This document shows positions 22,398 to 31,235 of a stretch of DNA of 64,000 nt, piece after piece. Below the pieces are notes generated by a model, which saw only the letters and a program-made list of their open reading frames with translations, was not told the origin of the DNA and did not search any database. Within the stretch, counting starts at the first letter, position 1, and each line of letters begins with the position of its first letter. The translations under genes were made by a program, and so were the position numbers. The stretch is from Polaribacter sargassicola (GTDB lineage Bacteria > Bacteroidota > Bacteroidia > Flavobacteriales > Flavobacteriaceae). The stretch is from contig NZ_JAHDAU010000001.1 of assembly GCF_021991835.1 (NCBI RefSeq), positions 620,001 through 684,000 on the forward strand, in the 5' to 3' direction.

Positions 22398-25139
22398 TTA
22401 CCCTCTATAACCTCTTCTTTCTTTAGGTTCAAACTTTTTACCAGCACTTCCTAAACTATTAAATTTCCAGGTAAAGCTTAGCATTGCGTATTGATTTAAT
22501 ACCGTACTAGATGAATCTTGAATATAATCTTCTGTTGCAACTCTACGAGCGTTTGTATTTTGGTCTAAAATATCATAGATTTTTAGACTAATAGCACCTT
22601 GATCTTTTAATATAGAGTAACGTAATGTTGTATTCCAAAACCAAGCACTTTTTTGAAATCCATCTGCAATATTAGGGTTGTAATTATAGTTTACATCATT
22701 TAACCATTCAAATTTCTTTAAAAAATTTGTAGAAGTAGTAATGTTAACATTATGGCTAATAAAATCGTTATTAGTAAAACTATCTATATCATATCTATTT
22801 TGACTTAGAGAAATTGTGTATTCTGGTCTTAATTGTAAAACTTCATCCCAAGAAAAATCGAAACCAACTTTAGGTGAAATTGAAGTTATTTCACTTGAGT
22901 ATTGTACTCCATTATTAAAGTTGATGTTTTTATTATAACTACCAAAAAGAGTAAAATCTGTTTTTAAGCTTCCAAAATCTTCCCATTTTTTAGTTGCGCT
23001 ATAACTACTTCCAAAATTTACAGATACATATCCATCTACATTTGCGTAAGTTGTTTCTCTAATTAATGTACTTGTATCTATAATTGTTTTAGCAACAACT
23101 CTATCATCTGTTAAAGTTATGTTTGCAAAAGACCAAAACCCTGTTCTTTTTTGCCAATTAAAATTAGAAGCACCTAACCTTATGCTGTGTGTTTTAGAAG
23201 GTGATAATAATGGGTTACCTGTTACTATATTTAACGGATTAGATTCGTCTCTAAAGGGTTGTAATTGAGATAAACTTGGTATGTCATTTCTATAATTATA
23301 TCTAACTCTATATCTACTTGTTCTGTTTTTTCTAAAACGAACATTTAAAGCATATTCTAAATTGTTAAATTCTCTTTCTAGATTTGTTTCTGGTCTTAAA
23401 AAATCAGAATTTTCTAATGTTCTGTTATTTAAAGCAAGTTGTGTAGATGCAGACCATTTTTCGTTTTTAAATTCTAATTTTAAAATTGGTTTGTTTACTT
23501 TATCAGAATATTCAAAATCTGTACTTAGTAAATCACTAAAGTTTGTGTAATCATTTGTAGTTTCATCAAAATCATAAGTACTTCTAATGTTTTTAGTTTT
23601 TGTGTTACTTGTAGAAAAAGCAACATCTAAAAAGAATTTTCTACTAATTAAAGGTAATCGATAGGTTAATTTACTAGCAAGTTCTTTTATGTCTACATCA
23701 CCATCAGAAAACTGATCTCTAATAATTTCTTCTGCATCAGAACCATAAATATTGGTTTCAGATTTTACTAAATCTTCACTTTCTGTTTTATTAAGATTAC
23801 CTGTTAATTCTAATCTTAAAAAAGCGCCTCTACTACCAAATCTTTTTGTAAAATTAAGTTCGTTATTAAAAGATGTTTTATCAGAATCTGCAACAGAATA
23901 AGTTTCGGAGTCGTTTGTAAGAGATCTACTATTATCAAAAGTTTCTGATGCACTATTATATCTGTTGGTATTTAAATCTTTATTAAAATCACTTTCAATA
24001 TCTACTCTAAAAGTACTATCTATTTCTATTTCAAAATCTATACTAGCTTCGTGGCTATCGCTGTTATTTAAAGAAGTACTTTCTGAATTGCTAAAATAAC
24101 TTGTACCATCAGATAAATATGTTTCTCTATTTATTGCAGATTTATTGTCAGATTCACTGTTTTTGTAAAAATAATCACCAGAAAATTCAAATATTTTTCC
24201 AAAAGAATTAATGTAGTTTAATCCATAATTGTTAGAGGTTACAATACCTTGTCCACCACCAAAACTTCTATTATTACCGCCAAATTGTAAACGTTGGTTA
24301 CCAAAACTAAAACCAGGCGAGTTTATATTATTACCACCAGCTAAAAGACCAATTCTTTCTGTGCCTTGAAAGCGAGTACCCATACCGGCGTATTCATATC
24401 TTTTATCTGTACCAGCACCTGTGGCAACTTTACCAAAGTATCCTTTGTTGTTTTCTTTTTTAATAGTAAGATTAATTGTTTTGTTTTCTCCGTCAGAATC
24501 TTCACCAGAAAAAGCCTGCGCATTATTTTTTGTGTCAGATATTTGAATTTTTTCTATAATATCTTTGGTTAAGTTTCTTGTAGTTATGGTAGGATCGTTA
24601 CCAAAAAAAGGTTTTCCATTTACTAAAATTTTATCAACAGATTTTCCGTTTACTGTAATTGCACCTTCATTATCAACTTCTACACCAGGTAATTTTTTTA
24701 ATAAATCTTCTACATTAGCATCTGCCTTTGTTTTAAAAGATTTTACATTAAATTCTAATGTATCTTTTTTTATGGTTATTGGTGCGCTAGATCTAATAAC
24801 AACGGCGTCTAGAGAGTTTTCTGTTTGTAATAGTAAATCGCCTAGATTTTGATTTTTTACATCTATTATCTTAGAATAAGGTTGAAATCCTATAAAAGAT
24901 ACTACTAATTTTACTTTAGAGTCTCCTGTTTCTCCTACAAGGTTAAAAGATCCATTTGCTTCGGAAATTGTATAAGAAACAATACTGCTATCTTTTAATC
25001 TTTCTGCATGTACTGTTGCAGATTCTAATAACTCTGAGTCTTCTTGTGATTTAATAATACCAGAGATAGAAAATTTTTTAGTTTGAGAATAAGCAATTGT
25101 GCTTAGAAAAATACAAATTAAGATTAGTTTTTTTTTCAT
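22398..25139 (-). CDS. TonB-receptor-like outer-membrane beta-barrel protein
   Basis: A 913-residue outer-membrane protein. Signal peptide at residues 1-18 (ending AYSQ); carboxypeptidase-regulatory-like domain (about 22-105); plug-like domain (about 115-225) with VEDLLKKLPGVEVDNEGAITVNGKSVDKILVNGKPFFGNDP; then a long barrel of the OMP_b-brl_3 type rich in Asn, Ser and Thr, including a GFSFGNQRLQFGGNNRSFGGGQG glycine-rich loop. It ends YAMLSFTWKFNSLG plus a basic tail, not a canonical aromatic barrel terminus. Family members are common in Bacteroidota and their cargo is mostly unknown. No substrate can be assigned and no neighbour gives one. Confidence 0.85.
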   Translation of the reverse strand: MKKKLILICIFLSTIAYSQTKKFSISGIIKSQEDSELLESATVHAERLKDSSIVSYTISEANGSFNLVGETGDSKVKLVVSFIGFQPYSKIIDVKNQNLGDLLLQTENSLDAVVIRSSAPITIKKDTLEFNVKSFKTKADANVEDLLKKLPGVEVDNEGAITVNGKSVDKILVNGKPFFGNDPTITTRNLTKDIIEKIQISDTKNNAQAFSGEDSDGENKTINLTIKKENNKGYFGKVATGAGTDKRYEYAGMGTRFQGTERIGLLAGGNNINSPGFSFGNQRLQFGGNNRSFGGGQGIVTSNNYGLNYINSFGKIFEFSGDYFYKNSESDNKSAINRETYLSDGTSYFSNSESTSLNNSDSHEASIDFEIEIDSTFRVDIESDFNKDLNTNRYNSASETFDNSRSLTNDSETYSVADSDKTSFNNELNFTKRFGSRGAFLRLELTGNLNKTESEDLVKSETNIYGSDAEEIIRDQFSDGDVDIKELASKLTYRLPLISRKFFLDVAFSTSNTKTKNIRSTYDFDETTNDYTNFSDLLSTDFEYSDKVNKPILKLEFKNEKWSASTQLALNNRTLENSDFLRPETNLEREFNNLEYALNVRFRKNRTSRYRVRYNYRNDIPSLSQLQPFRDESNPLNIVTGNPLLSPSKTHSIRLGASNFNWQKRTGFWSFANITLTDDRVVAKTIIDTSTLIRETTYANVDGYVSVNFGSSYSATKKWEDFGSLKTDFTLFGSYNKNINFNNGVQYSSEITSISPKVGFDFSWDEVLQLRPEYTISLSQNRYDIDSFTNNDFISHNVNITTSTNFLKKFEWLNDVNYNYNPNIADGFQKSAWFWNTTLRYSILKDQGAISLKIYDILDQNTNARRVATEDYIQDSSSTVLNQYAMLSFTWKFNSLGSAGKKFEPKERRGYRG

Positions 25140-25264
25140 TTTTGGTTTGGAATTTTTGCAAATATTTAACTATTAATCTAATACTTACTCTTCTTTAACA
25201 GAACTTTATGTTTTAAAGTAATTTTAGATATGTATATTATTTTTATTTATTCTAAATAAATAAT

Positions 25265-25272
25265 TATATTTG
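25265..25272 (+). promoter_or_regulatory. -7 promoter element upstream of the Cys-rich micro-ORF
   Basis: TATATTTG is an exact TANNTTTG match, 18 bases before the ATG at 25291. This spacing is like that of several other genes in the window and is one reason to believe the small ORF. Confidence 0.55.
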
Positions 25273-25290
25273 CAAAATATTTTTTGAAAA

Positions 25291-25464
25291 ATGATTGTTT
25301 TTTATACTGAAAATAAACCTTTTAGATCGGTTGTAGAATCTCTTGCATGTAATAGTGTATGTTCTACAAATTGTATAAAACCAAAAAGTAGATGCTGTAA
25401 CAAATACAAAAAAAAGGGCATCAACTGTAAGCGATGCCCTAATATTTTGCTAAAAGCTTCTTAA
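25291..25464 (+). CDS. 57-residue Cys-rich small protein (candidate)
   Basis: A short ORF with ATG at 25291 and TAA at 25462-25464, opposed to and 2 bases short of the stop of the gene at 25467. It encodes seven cysteines, C20, C24, C28, C35, C36, C46 and C49, arranged CNSVCSTNC, then CCNKYKKKG, then CKRCP. Basic residues surround them, as in a small metal-binding or disulfide-rich peptide. The pattern CC-x-KYKKKG-x-x-CKRCP recalls short unannotated flavobacterial proteins I have seen, but I cannot confirm a family. A consensus -7 element lies 18 bases upstream. Caution: its last third is also the intrinsic terminator of the opposing gene, which constrains sequence there for another reason. 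Confidence 0.55.
   Translation: MIVFYTENKPFRSVVESLACNSVCSTNCIKPKSRCCNKYKKKGINCKRCPNILLKAS
25408..25440 (-). terminator. Rho-independent terminator of the PEPCK-like gene, inside the Cys-rich ORF
   Basis: On the minus strand AGGGCATC, a 10-base loop, GATGCCCT and then T8 form a classical intrinsic terminator about 30 bases after the stop of the gene ending at 25467. The same bases encode the KKKG...CKRCP segment of the plus-strand micro-ORF. Confidence 0.85.
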
Positions 25465-25466
25465 AA

Positions 25467-28400
25467 CTATTTTCTACATAACGGATCTAAACCAATAGTT
25501 CCATTTAATTGTATTAAATAATCATCAGATTTTACTTTATTTAATTGCTGTTCAGTTTTTTCTAAACGAGCCATAATATCCATTTCTTCTACAAGTTTAT
25601 CATTTCTATCATCACTAATAAAATCTTGTAAATATTTAATTTCATTTGTTAAATACTTAATTTCACTTTGTTGTTTTAATACTAATCTTTCTTTGTACCA
25701 ATCGCTATTTACTACGTAGTCTCTATTAAAATATTTTCTTAATTCAACATCACTAATATCTTTGCCATCATAATGTCCGTAAGCCATAATATTTAAAAGA
25801 ATTTTTAATGGCGGTATTGCAGCTTCTATACTACCATCTTCAAAATAGTTTAAGGCAACTTTTTGTTGAGCTTCGCATATGTTTTTAATTCCGTCTACAA
25901 AATCTTCTAAATTTTGTAATTCTGGTTTAAGCATTTGCTTGTTAAATACAGCCGTAGGCTCATCAAATAATCTATTTAAGCAAAGTAAAGCGAATTTTTT
26001 AGTAATTCTGTAACCTAATCTACTGGCTAAAATTGTTTCGCCATTGTGTTCAAAATCTTCTAATTTTTCTAAAGCACCATTTTTAATTAAGTAATTAGGA
26101 TCTCTGTCTTGTGGCGCCATTCTTGCCCAAATTTCTGGAATCAATAAACTAACATCATGGTCAATTTTATTTTCTGCACCAACATAACCAGCCGCAGTAC
26201 TAAAACCGTTAGATTCTGTTAAAATATGTGATAATAAAGCATTGTTTAAATCTGTTGTTGGTGTTAACATATTAAACGGAGCTTTTGTTAATGCACCTTC
26301 TGAACCAGCACCAGTAGTTGATGGAGATTTACCTGTTAAACTACAAATAAAGTCCATAAATAATTCTGGAGTTTCTTGGTAATGAATTGGGTTGTAAACC
26401 GCTAAAGGTCTAATACCAGCTTCTCTATCTGCAGGATTATTTCTTCTACCAGGTAAAACTGCATTTACAACATGTATTACTGGGTCTTGTTGTTTAATTT
26501 TTCTTTTTAAACGTACACCAACATCAGAAATGTAAGAAGCTTCAGTTTCATTATAAAACTTGTTAGGCTCTAAATAACGTGGGTTTTTAGTTGGTTCTCT
26601 ATCTACAATTCTTGGATGAGAAGGTAAAACAAATTGTACATTGTCTTCTTTGCTATCAATAATTTCTTTAATAAAATTTTTAACAGGTTCTGTATATTTA
26701 TCGTAATTTAAAGTGTCTTCATAAATTGCAATAGCATCTTCTTTTGTTAACATTTCATAATTGGTTAAAAATCTACCATCAGAAATAATATCAAATTCTG
26801 CTAATTTATCATAACCTCTTACAATAGCTTCATCTGGTCTTTGAAACAAATGAGCTTCGCAGTTTGCAATTACTTTAACACTTTTATTTGTGTACTCTTG
26901 GTTTAGATTTTTAAACTGATTTTTTGGTAATGTAATAGATGCTGTAATATCATCTTCTGTTTGAATTTTTTCGCAAGCAGCAAAATCTGAACGTAGTTTG
27001 TTAAGCATCCAATTGCCTTCTTGGTTAAAACCAATACGCACATAGCTACCAACAACAGGTGTGTTATTGTAAATTAAAGAGGTTCCTTTAACACCATTAA
27101 TAATCTCTACAGACATCATGTCTTTCCAATTTAGTTTAGCACCATGTGCTTGTCTAAATAAACGTTTTACAAACAATACTAAAGTACGAACGTGTACAGG
27201 AATATTGGTTAAAAACTCGTTGAATTCGTCTGAGTTTTCTTCATTAGGTGTAAGTAGTTTTACAACAGAACCTAAAGTTCTTTTTTCACTTAATAAAGAT
27301 CTAGATTTTGGTCTGTTTGGGTCTTTAACTTTCCATCTAGTAGAGTAATCAAACTCTATAATTTCATCTGCTTTTTTAAAATCTTCTTCTATATTGTGTA
27401 TATTAAAACTACCATAAGTAATGGCATTTTGCATAGATTTAGATATTTCTGATTTTCCACCACCAGAAACTGTACATGGTTTATGGCAAAATACACCTTC
27501 TGGGTAGGTTTCTACCATTCGCCATAAATTAATAGACTTATGTTTTTCTAAACGAAGTTTATTTCCTGATGGATGTATGTATGTTTTAAAAGGAGACAAT
27601 GTTAATTTTTGTTCCTTGCCTTTATATGTCCAACTTATACAGTTTTTATTAGTATCAAAATAAGAAGCTTCTGGTATGTAAATAATATTTGGGTAATTTT
27701 TATCTACTGCATAATTTTCTGGTTTTACCTCAATTCTATCGGCAAGAAGTGTTTTTACATCTTCGAAAGTTTGATCTAAACCATAATATTTTTGATAATC
27801 AGAACAGTTTACAGTGTCTCCCATTACACGTCTAGCATAAGCAATAGCACCACCTGCATGTTCTTCTTCTGCTAAACCAAAAAGGTTGGCAGAGTAACTA
27901 ATTTGTGTTTTAATTTCTTTTTTAGAATAACCGTAGTAATTGTCTGCTATAAGTGTTACTACAACACCTCTATCATCTCTACAAGTAATTTTAAATGCAC
28001 CACCATTATTATAAAGTTCATTTTCGTCTTTCCAGCACATTCCATCTCTTTTTTGACGATCTGTAGCGTCATCAAAATGAGGTAAACCAACTTCTTTCTT
28101 TTTAAGTTTTAATAATTGAGGAGCCAATACAATACAACCTGTGTGACCTGTCCAATGTTCAGGATCAAGAGCAGCATCATTATGAGCTAAGCTAGGGTCT
28201 CCGGCGTTTCCAAAAATAGATTCTACAAAATCTAAATTACTTACTAAACTACCCGGAGCATAAAAACGAACTTCTAAAGATTTTTCTGAAATAACACCTT
28301 TTACTTCTGGGCAAACAACTGGTCTTAGTAGCATAGAAACCATTGTTTTCGCTTTTTCTTTTTGTGTAGATGTAAAAGGTAAAACATTTAAATCATCACT

Positions 28401-28916
28401 TGGTTTAAAAGCAGCATTTAAAAAGTGAGCAAAAACAATTTTTGGCACTTCAAATTTATCTAAAGGTACTGGTAAGTTACCTTCTACAATATGAAAAGTA
28501 CCTTTGGTTGTTCTTTTATCATGTAAAGGATTATTTAAAATTCCTTGTTTAAGTCTTTTAGATGTTACTAAATCACTAACAAAAGAGTTTCCGTTAGGTG
28601 GCAAACTAGCTTCTCTAGCTTGTCCTTTTTTAGATAAAATTAAAGTGTTATTTGGTAATTTAACTAATTTATCTATGCTAACATCTTTTAAATAGTCATC
28701 TAAAAATTCTTGAATTCTTGAGTCTGCAGGAGAAAGATGATGCGATAAAAGTCTAGATTTTTCTCTAAGACTCATTATTAAAGGTCTTGTTGTTTTTTCA
28801 AAATCAGGATCACATAATTGTTCTTTACTACCTTCATCATCTTTATATATAGGTTGCCCAATGGTAGCTAATTGTAAATTAATAAATTGAACAATATCCT
28901 TTCTAGTTTCTTGCAT
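25467..28916 (-). CDS. Large protein resembling PPi-dependent phosphoenolpyruvate carboxykinase
   Basis: A 1149-residue cytoplasmic protein with no signal or membrane segment. Length and overall pattern match the PPi-type PEP carboxykinases of about 130 kDa known from Entamoeba and Propionibacterium, which interconvert oxaloacetate plus PPi with PEP, CO2 and phosphate. Supporting features are a kinase-type phosphate loop CTVSGGGKSEISKS at about residue 485, a conserved-looking SPSTTGAGSEGALTKAPFN segment near 865, and charged or aromatic clusters such as DNYYGYSKKE near 330. Many such genes are annotated only as hypothetical. It is a single-gene unit with its own promoter element and terminator. 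The call is from memory of the family and should be treated as likely rather than certain; a PEPCK relative with another substrate is the main alternative. Confidence 0.6.
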   Translation of the reverse strand: MQETRKDIVQFINLQLATIGQPIYKDDEGSKEQLCDPDFEKTTRPLIMSLREKSRLLSHHLSPADSRIQEFLDDYLKDVSIDKLVKLPNNTLILSKKGQAREASLPPNGNSFVSDLVTSKRLKQGILNNPLHDKRTTKGTFHIVEGNLPVPLDKFEVPKIVFAHFLNAAFKPSDDLNVLPFTSTQKEKAKTMVSMLLRPVVCPEVKGVISEKSLEVRFYAPGSLVSNLDFVESIFGNAGDPSLAHNDAALDPEHWTGHTGCIVLAPQLLKLKKKEVGLPHFDDATDRQKRDGMCWKDENELYNNGGAFKITCRDDRGVVVTLIADNYYGYSKKEIKTQISYSANLFGLAEEEHAGGAIAYARRVMGDTVNCSDYQKYYGLDQTFEDVKTLLADRIEVKPENYAVDKNYPNIIYIPEASYFDTNKNCISWTYKGKEQKLTLSPFKTYIHPSGNKLRLEKHKSINLWRMVETYPEGVFCHKPCTVSGGGKSEISKSMQNAITYGSFNIHNIEEDFKKADEIIEFDYSTRWKVKDPNRPKSRSLLSEKRTLGSVVKLLTPNEENSDEFNEFLTNIPVHVRTLVLFVKRLFRQAHGAKLNWKDMMSVEIINGVKGTSLIYNNTPVVGSYVRIGFNQEGNWMLNKLRSDFAACEKIQTEDDITASITLPKNQFKNLNQEYTNKSVKVIANCEAHLFQRPDEAIVRGYDKLAEFDIISDGRFLTNYEMLTKEDAIAIYEDTLNYDKYTEPVKNFIKEIIDSKEDNVQFVLPSHPRIVDREPTKNPRYLEPNKFYNETEASYISDVGVRLKRKIKQQDPVIHVVNAVLPGRRNNPADREAGIRPLAVYNPIHYQETPELFMDFICSLTGKSPSTTGAGSEGALTKAPFNMLTPTTDLNNALLSHILTESNGFSTAAGYVGAENKIDHDVSLLIPEIWARMAPQDRDPNYLIKNGALEKLEDFEHNGETILASRLGYRITKKFALLCLNRLFDEPTAVFNKQMLKPELQNLEDFVDGIKNICEAQQKVALNYFEDGSIEAAIPPLKILLNIMAYGHYDGKDISDVELRKYFNRDYVVNSDWYKERLVLKQQSEIKYLTNEIKYLQDFISDDRNDKLVEEMDIMARLEKTEQQLNKVKSDDYLIQLNGTIGLDPLCRK

Positions 28917-28954
28917 GGTGTTTATCTTGATTTAATTAGACTTATTTTATGAAA

Positions 28955-28962
28955 CAAATTTA
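28955..28962 (-). promoter_or_regulatory. Putative -7 element of the PEPCK-like gene
   Basis: On the minus strand TAAATTTG matches TANNTTTG and lies 38 bases before the ATG. TTG triplets occur upstream but not at the standard spacing. Confidence 0.4.
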
Positions 28963-29184
28963 GATAACGAGTCAAAAAAAAAAACTGTCAAATATCATGT
29001 TCTGATTAAATATTTACGAATACGATTTAGCAATTGCATAAAAAACAGATTAGATATCATTTAAAATAAGTGTTGTTTTTTTTCTTTTAAAATTAATATT
29101 TCTGTTATTAACTAAACTGTAATTTTTGGTAAAAAAAATATAAAGATGATGATGCTAAAAGGTAAAAAATTAGTTGTTTTCTAT

Positions 29185-29192
29185 TAGCTTTG
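29185..29192 (+). promoter_or_regulatory. Putative -7 element at the rnpA start
   Basis: TAGCTTTG matches TANNTTTG and ends only 5 bases before the ATG at 29198, which would give an almost leaderless transcript. No -33 TTG at 17-23 bases is visible. Confidence 0.35.
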
Positions 29193-29197
29193 TAGTG

Positions 29198-29590
29198 ATG
29201 AAGTATACTTTAGGAAAACAAGAGCGTTTAAAGAGCAGAAAGTTAATTAGCAGGCTTTATACAGAAGGAAATTCGGTAAAAGCTTTTCCGTTTAGAATGG
29301 TATATTTGCAAACAGAACATACATCAGATTTTCCTGCACAGGTTGGTGTTTCTGTTTCTAAAAGAAACTTTAAAAGAGCGCCAGATAGAAATAGATTAAA
29401 AAGATTAATGAGAGAAACGTATCGTTTGCAAAAAGAAATTGTGTACGATAATTTAGAAAAGCCTCATGTTTTTATGATTTCGTATATTGGCAGAGAAGCA
29501 AAACCCTACGAAGAACTTTTTTCTAAAATGAATAAATTATTAAATTTATTTATAGAAGACGTTAAAAAAAAATCTAATGAAGAATTTTAA
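29198..29590 (+). CDS. rnpA: Ribonuclease P protein component
   Basis: A 130-residue basic protein that assists the RNase P RNA in 5' maturation of tRNA precursors. The frame is open from a TTG at 29174, but the ATG at 29198 gives the normal N-terminus (MKYTLGKQERLKSRKLISRLYTEG). The family signature is intact: VGVSVSKRNFKRAPDRNRLKRLMRETYR, containing the RNR core. It overlaps the following protease gene by 14 bases, which implies co-transcription. rpmH, the usual upstream neighbour in many bacteria, is absent here, as is common in Bacteroidota. Confidence 0.95.
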   Translation: MKYTLGKQERLKSRKLISRLYTEGNSVKAFPFRMVYLQTEHTSDFPAQVGVSVSKRNFKRAPDRNRLKRLMRETYRLQKEIVYDNLEKPHVFMISYIGREAKPYEELFSKMNKLLNLFIEDVKKKSNEEF

Positions 29591-31208
29591 AAGAAAATCT
29601 TACGCAATTGTAATTCTAATTACTGTTACAATTTTTTTATCTTTTTCGTTTAAGTCAAAGTTTTTTGAAGTAGCAAAACAAATAGAAATCTACAATACTT
29701 TGTTTAAAGAATTAAATATGTATTATGTAGATGAAATTAATCCTGCCGAATTAACAAATAAAGCAATTAAAAATACGTTAAAAGATTTAGACCCATATAC
29801 TAATTTTTATAACGAGCAAGAAGTAGAAGATGCAAGAATTAGTAGAGAAGGAGAATATGGCGGAATTGGTGTTTCTGTATTTTATACAGAAAAAGGAATT
29901 CAAGTTAACGAAATTTTTAAGGGATATTCTGCAGATAAAGCTGGTTTAAATTCTGGTGATATTATTATTTCTGTTGATGGACAATCACTTAAAAAAATGG
30001 AAGGAGAGCAGCTTTCTATGTTTTTAAAAGGAACACCCAATAGTAGTTTTGTTGCAGAAATAGAAAGACAAGGAAAAATAATTAAAAAAGAAATAATTAG
30101 AGATAAAGTAATTATAAATCCTGTGCCTTTTGCAGAAATGATAAATGAAGAAACAGGTTATATTGTATTAACCCGTTTTAATGACAAGGCTTCTTACGAA
30201 GTTAAAAAAGCCTTTACCAAGTTAAAGAAAGCTGGAATGAAAAAATTGGTTTTCGATTTAAGAGGAAACCCAGGCGGATCTTTGTTAGAATCTATCAATA
30301 TTTCTAATTTCTTTTTACCTAAAGGAAAAACAATTGTTGCTACCAAAGCAAAAATTAAAAAATGGAGCAACACTTATAAGACCACAAAAGAACCATTAGA
30401 TTTAGAAATACCTGTTGTGGTTTTAATAAATGAACGATCTGCTTCTGCATCAGAAATTGTAAGTGGTTCTTTACAAGATTATGACAGAGCAGTAATTATG
30501 GGGCAGCGCTCTTTTGGTAAAGGATTGGTGCAACGTTACAGAGAGTTAACTTATGGTACACAGTTAAAATTAACCATTTCTAAATATTATACACCAAGCG
30601 GTAGATGTATACAAGAGTTAGATTATACAAATAGAGATAAAAATGGTAATGTTCCTAAATTTTCTGATAAAGGAATAAATGAATTTAAAACAGCTAATGG
30701 AAGAACGGTTTATGATGGAGGAGGAATTTTACCAGATGTTTTAATTAATACATCAGAAAAAACAGAAACAACAGAAAAACTTTTAAGCTCTAGAGCTATT
30801 TTTAATTATTCTGTAAATTATTTTTATGAGAATTCAGAAATAGAAAAAGAGATTGATTTTAAACTTAAAGAACAAGATTTTGAGAATTTTAAAAATTACT
30901 TAAAATCAGACACAACATTTGTTACCAAACAAGAACAATTGTTTAAAGAAGCATATAAAGCATCAACATTAAAAAATATTTCTAATGAGTATAATAAAAT
31001 TCAAGAAGAAATATTCAAAAATAAAGTTGAAGAAATAACAAAAAATAAAGACATTTTAAAAGTAATTCTTACAGAAGAAATATTAAATAGATATTATTAC
31101 AAAGAAGGAGTTTTTAAACATAATTTAAAAAATGACCTAGTAATAAAAGAAGCTGTTAGTTTACTAAATAACCAAGATGATTATAGTCAAATATTATCGG
31201 CTAAATAA
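29577..31208 (+). CDS. S41-family C-terminal processing peptidase (CtpA/Prc-like)
   Basis: A 543-residue protease with an N-terminal membrane anchor or signal (about residues 8-28). A PDZ domain (about 95-175) contains YGGIGVSVFYTEKGIQV and GLNSGDIIISVDG. The S41 domain (about 185-360) carries the Ser-Lys dyad: Ser290 in NERSASASE, Asp301, and Lys315 in SFGKGLVQ, with spacing identical to that of Tsp/CtpA enzymes. The C-terminal ~150 residues are helical and Lys/Glu-rich. Such enzymes cleave misfolded or regulatory periplasmic proteins. The coupling to rnpA by overlap is common in this phylum and says little about function. Confidence 0.93.
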   Translation: MKNFKRKSYAIVILITVTIFLSFSFKSKFFEVAKQIEIYNTLFKELNMYYVDEINPAELTNKAIKNTLKDLDPYTNFYNEQEVEDARISREGEYGGIGVSVFYTEKGIQVNEIFKGYSADKAGLNSGDIIISVDGQSLKKMEGEQLSMFLKGTPNSSFVAEIERQGKIIKKEIIRDKVIINPVPFAEMINEETGYIVLTRFNDKASYEVKKAFTKLKKAGMKKLVFDLRGNPGGSLLESINISNFFLPKGKTIVATKAKIKKWSNTYKTTKEPLDLEIPVVVLINERSASASEIVSGSLQDYDRAVIMGQRSFGKGLVQRYRELTYGTQLKLTISKYYTPSGRCIQELDYTNRDKNGNVPKFSDKGINEFKTANGRTVYDGGGILPDVLINTSEKTETTEKLLSSRAIFNYSVNYFYENSEIEKEIDFKLKEQDFENFKNYLKSDTTFVTKQEQLFKEAYKASTLKNISNEYNKIQEEIFKNKVEEITKNKDILKVILTEEILNRYYYKEGVFKHNLKNDLVIKEAVSLLNNQDDYSQILSAK

Positions 31209-31211
31209 TTT

Positions 31212-31219
31212 TATCTTTG
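31212..31219 (+). promoter_or_regulatory. Putative -7 element before the DUF6909-like gene
   Basis: TATCTTTG matches TANNTTTG, 16 bases before the ATG at 31236 and 3 bases after the protease stop. Confidence 0.4.
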
Positions 31220-31235
31220 AATTTTACAATTAATA

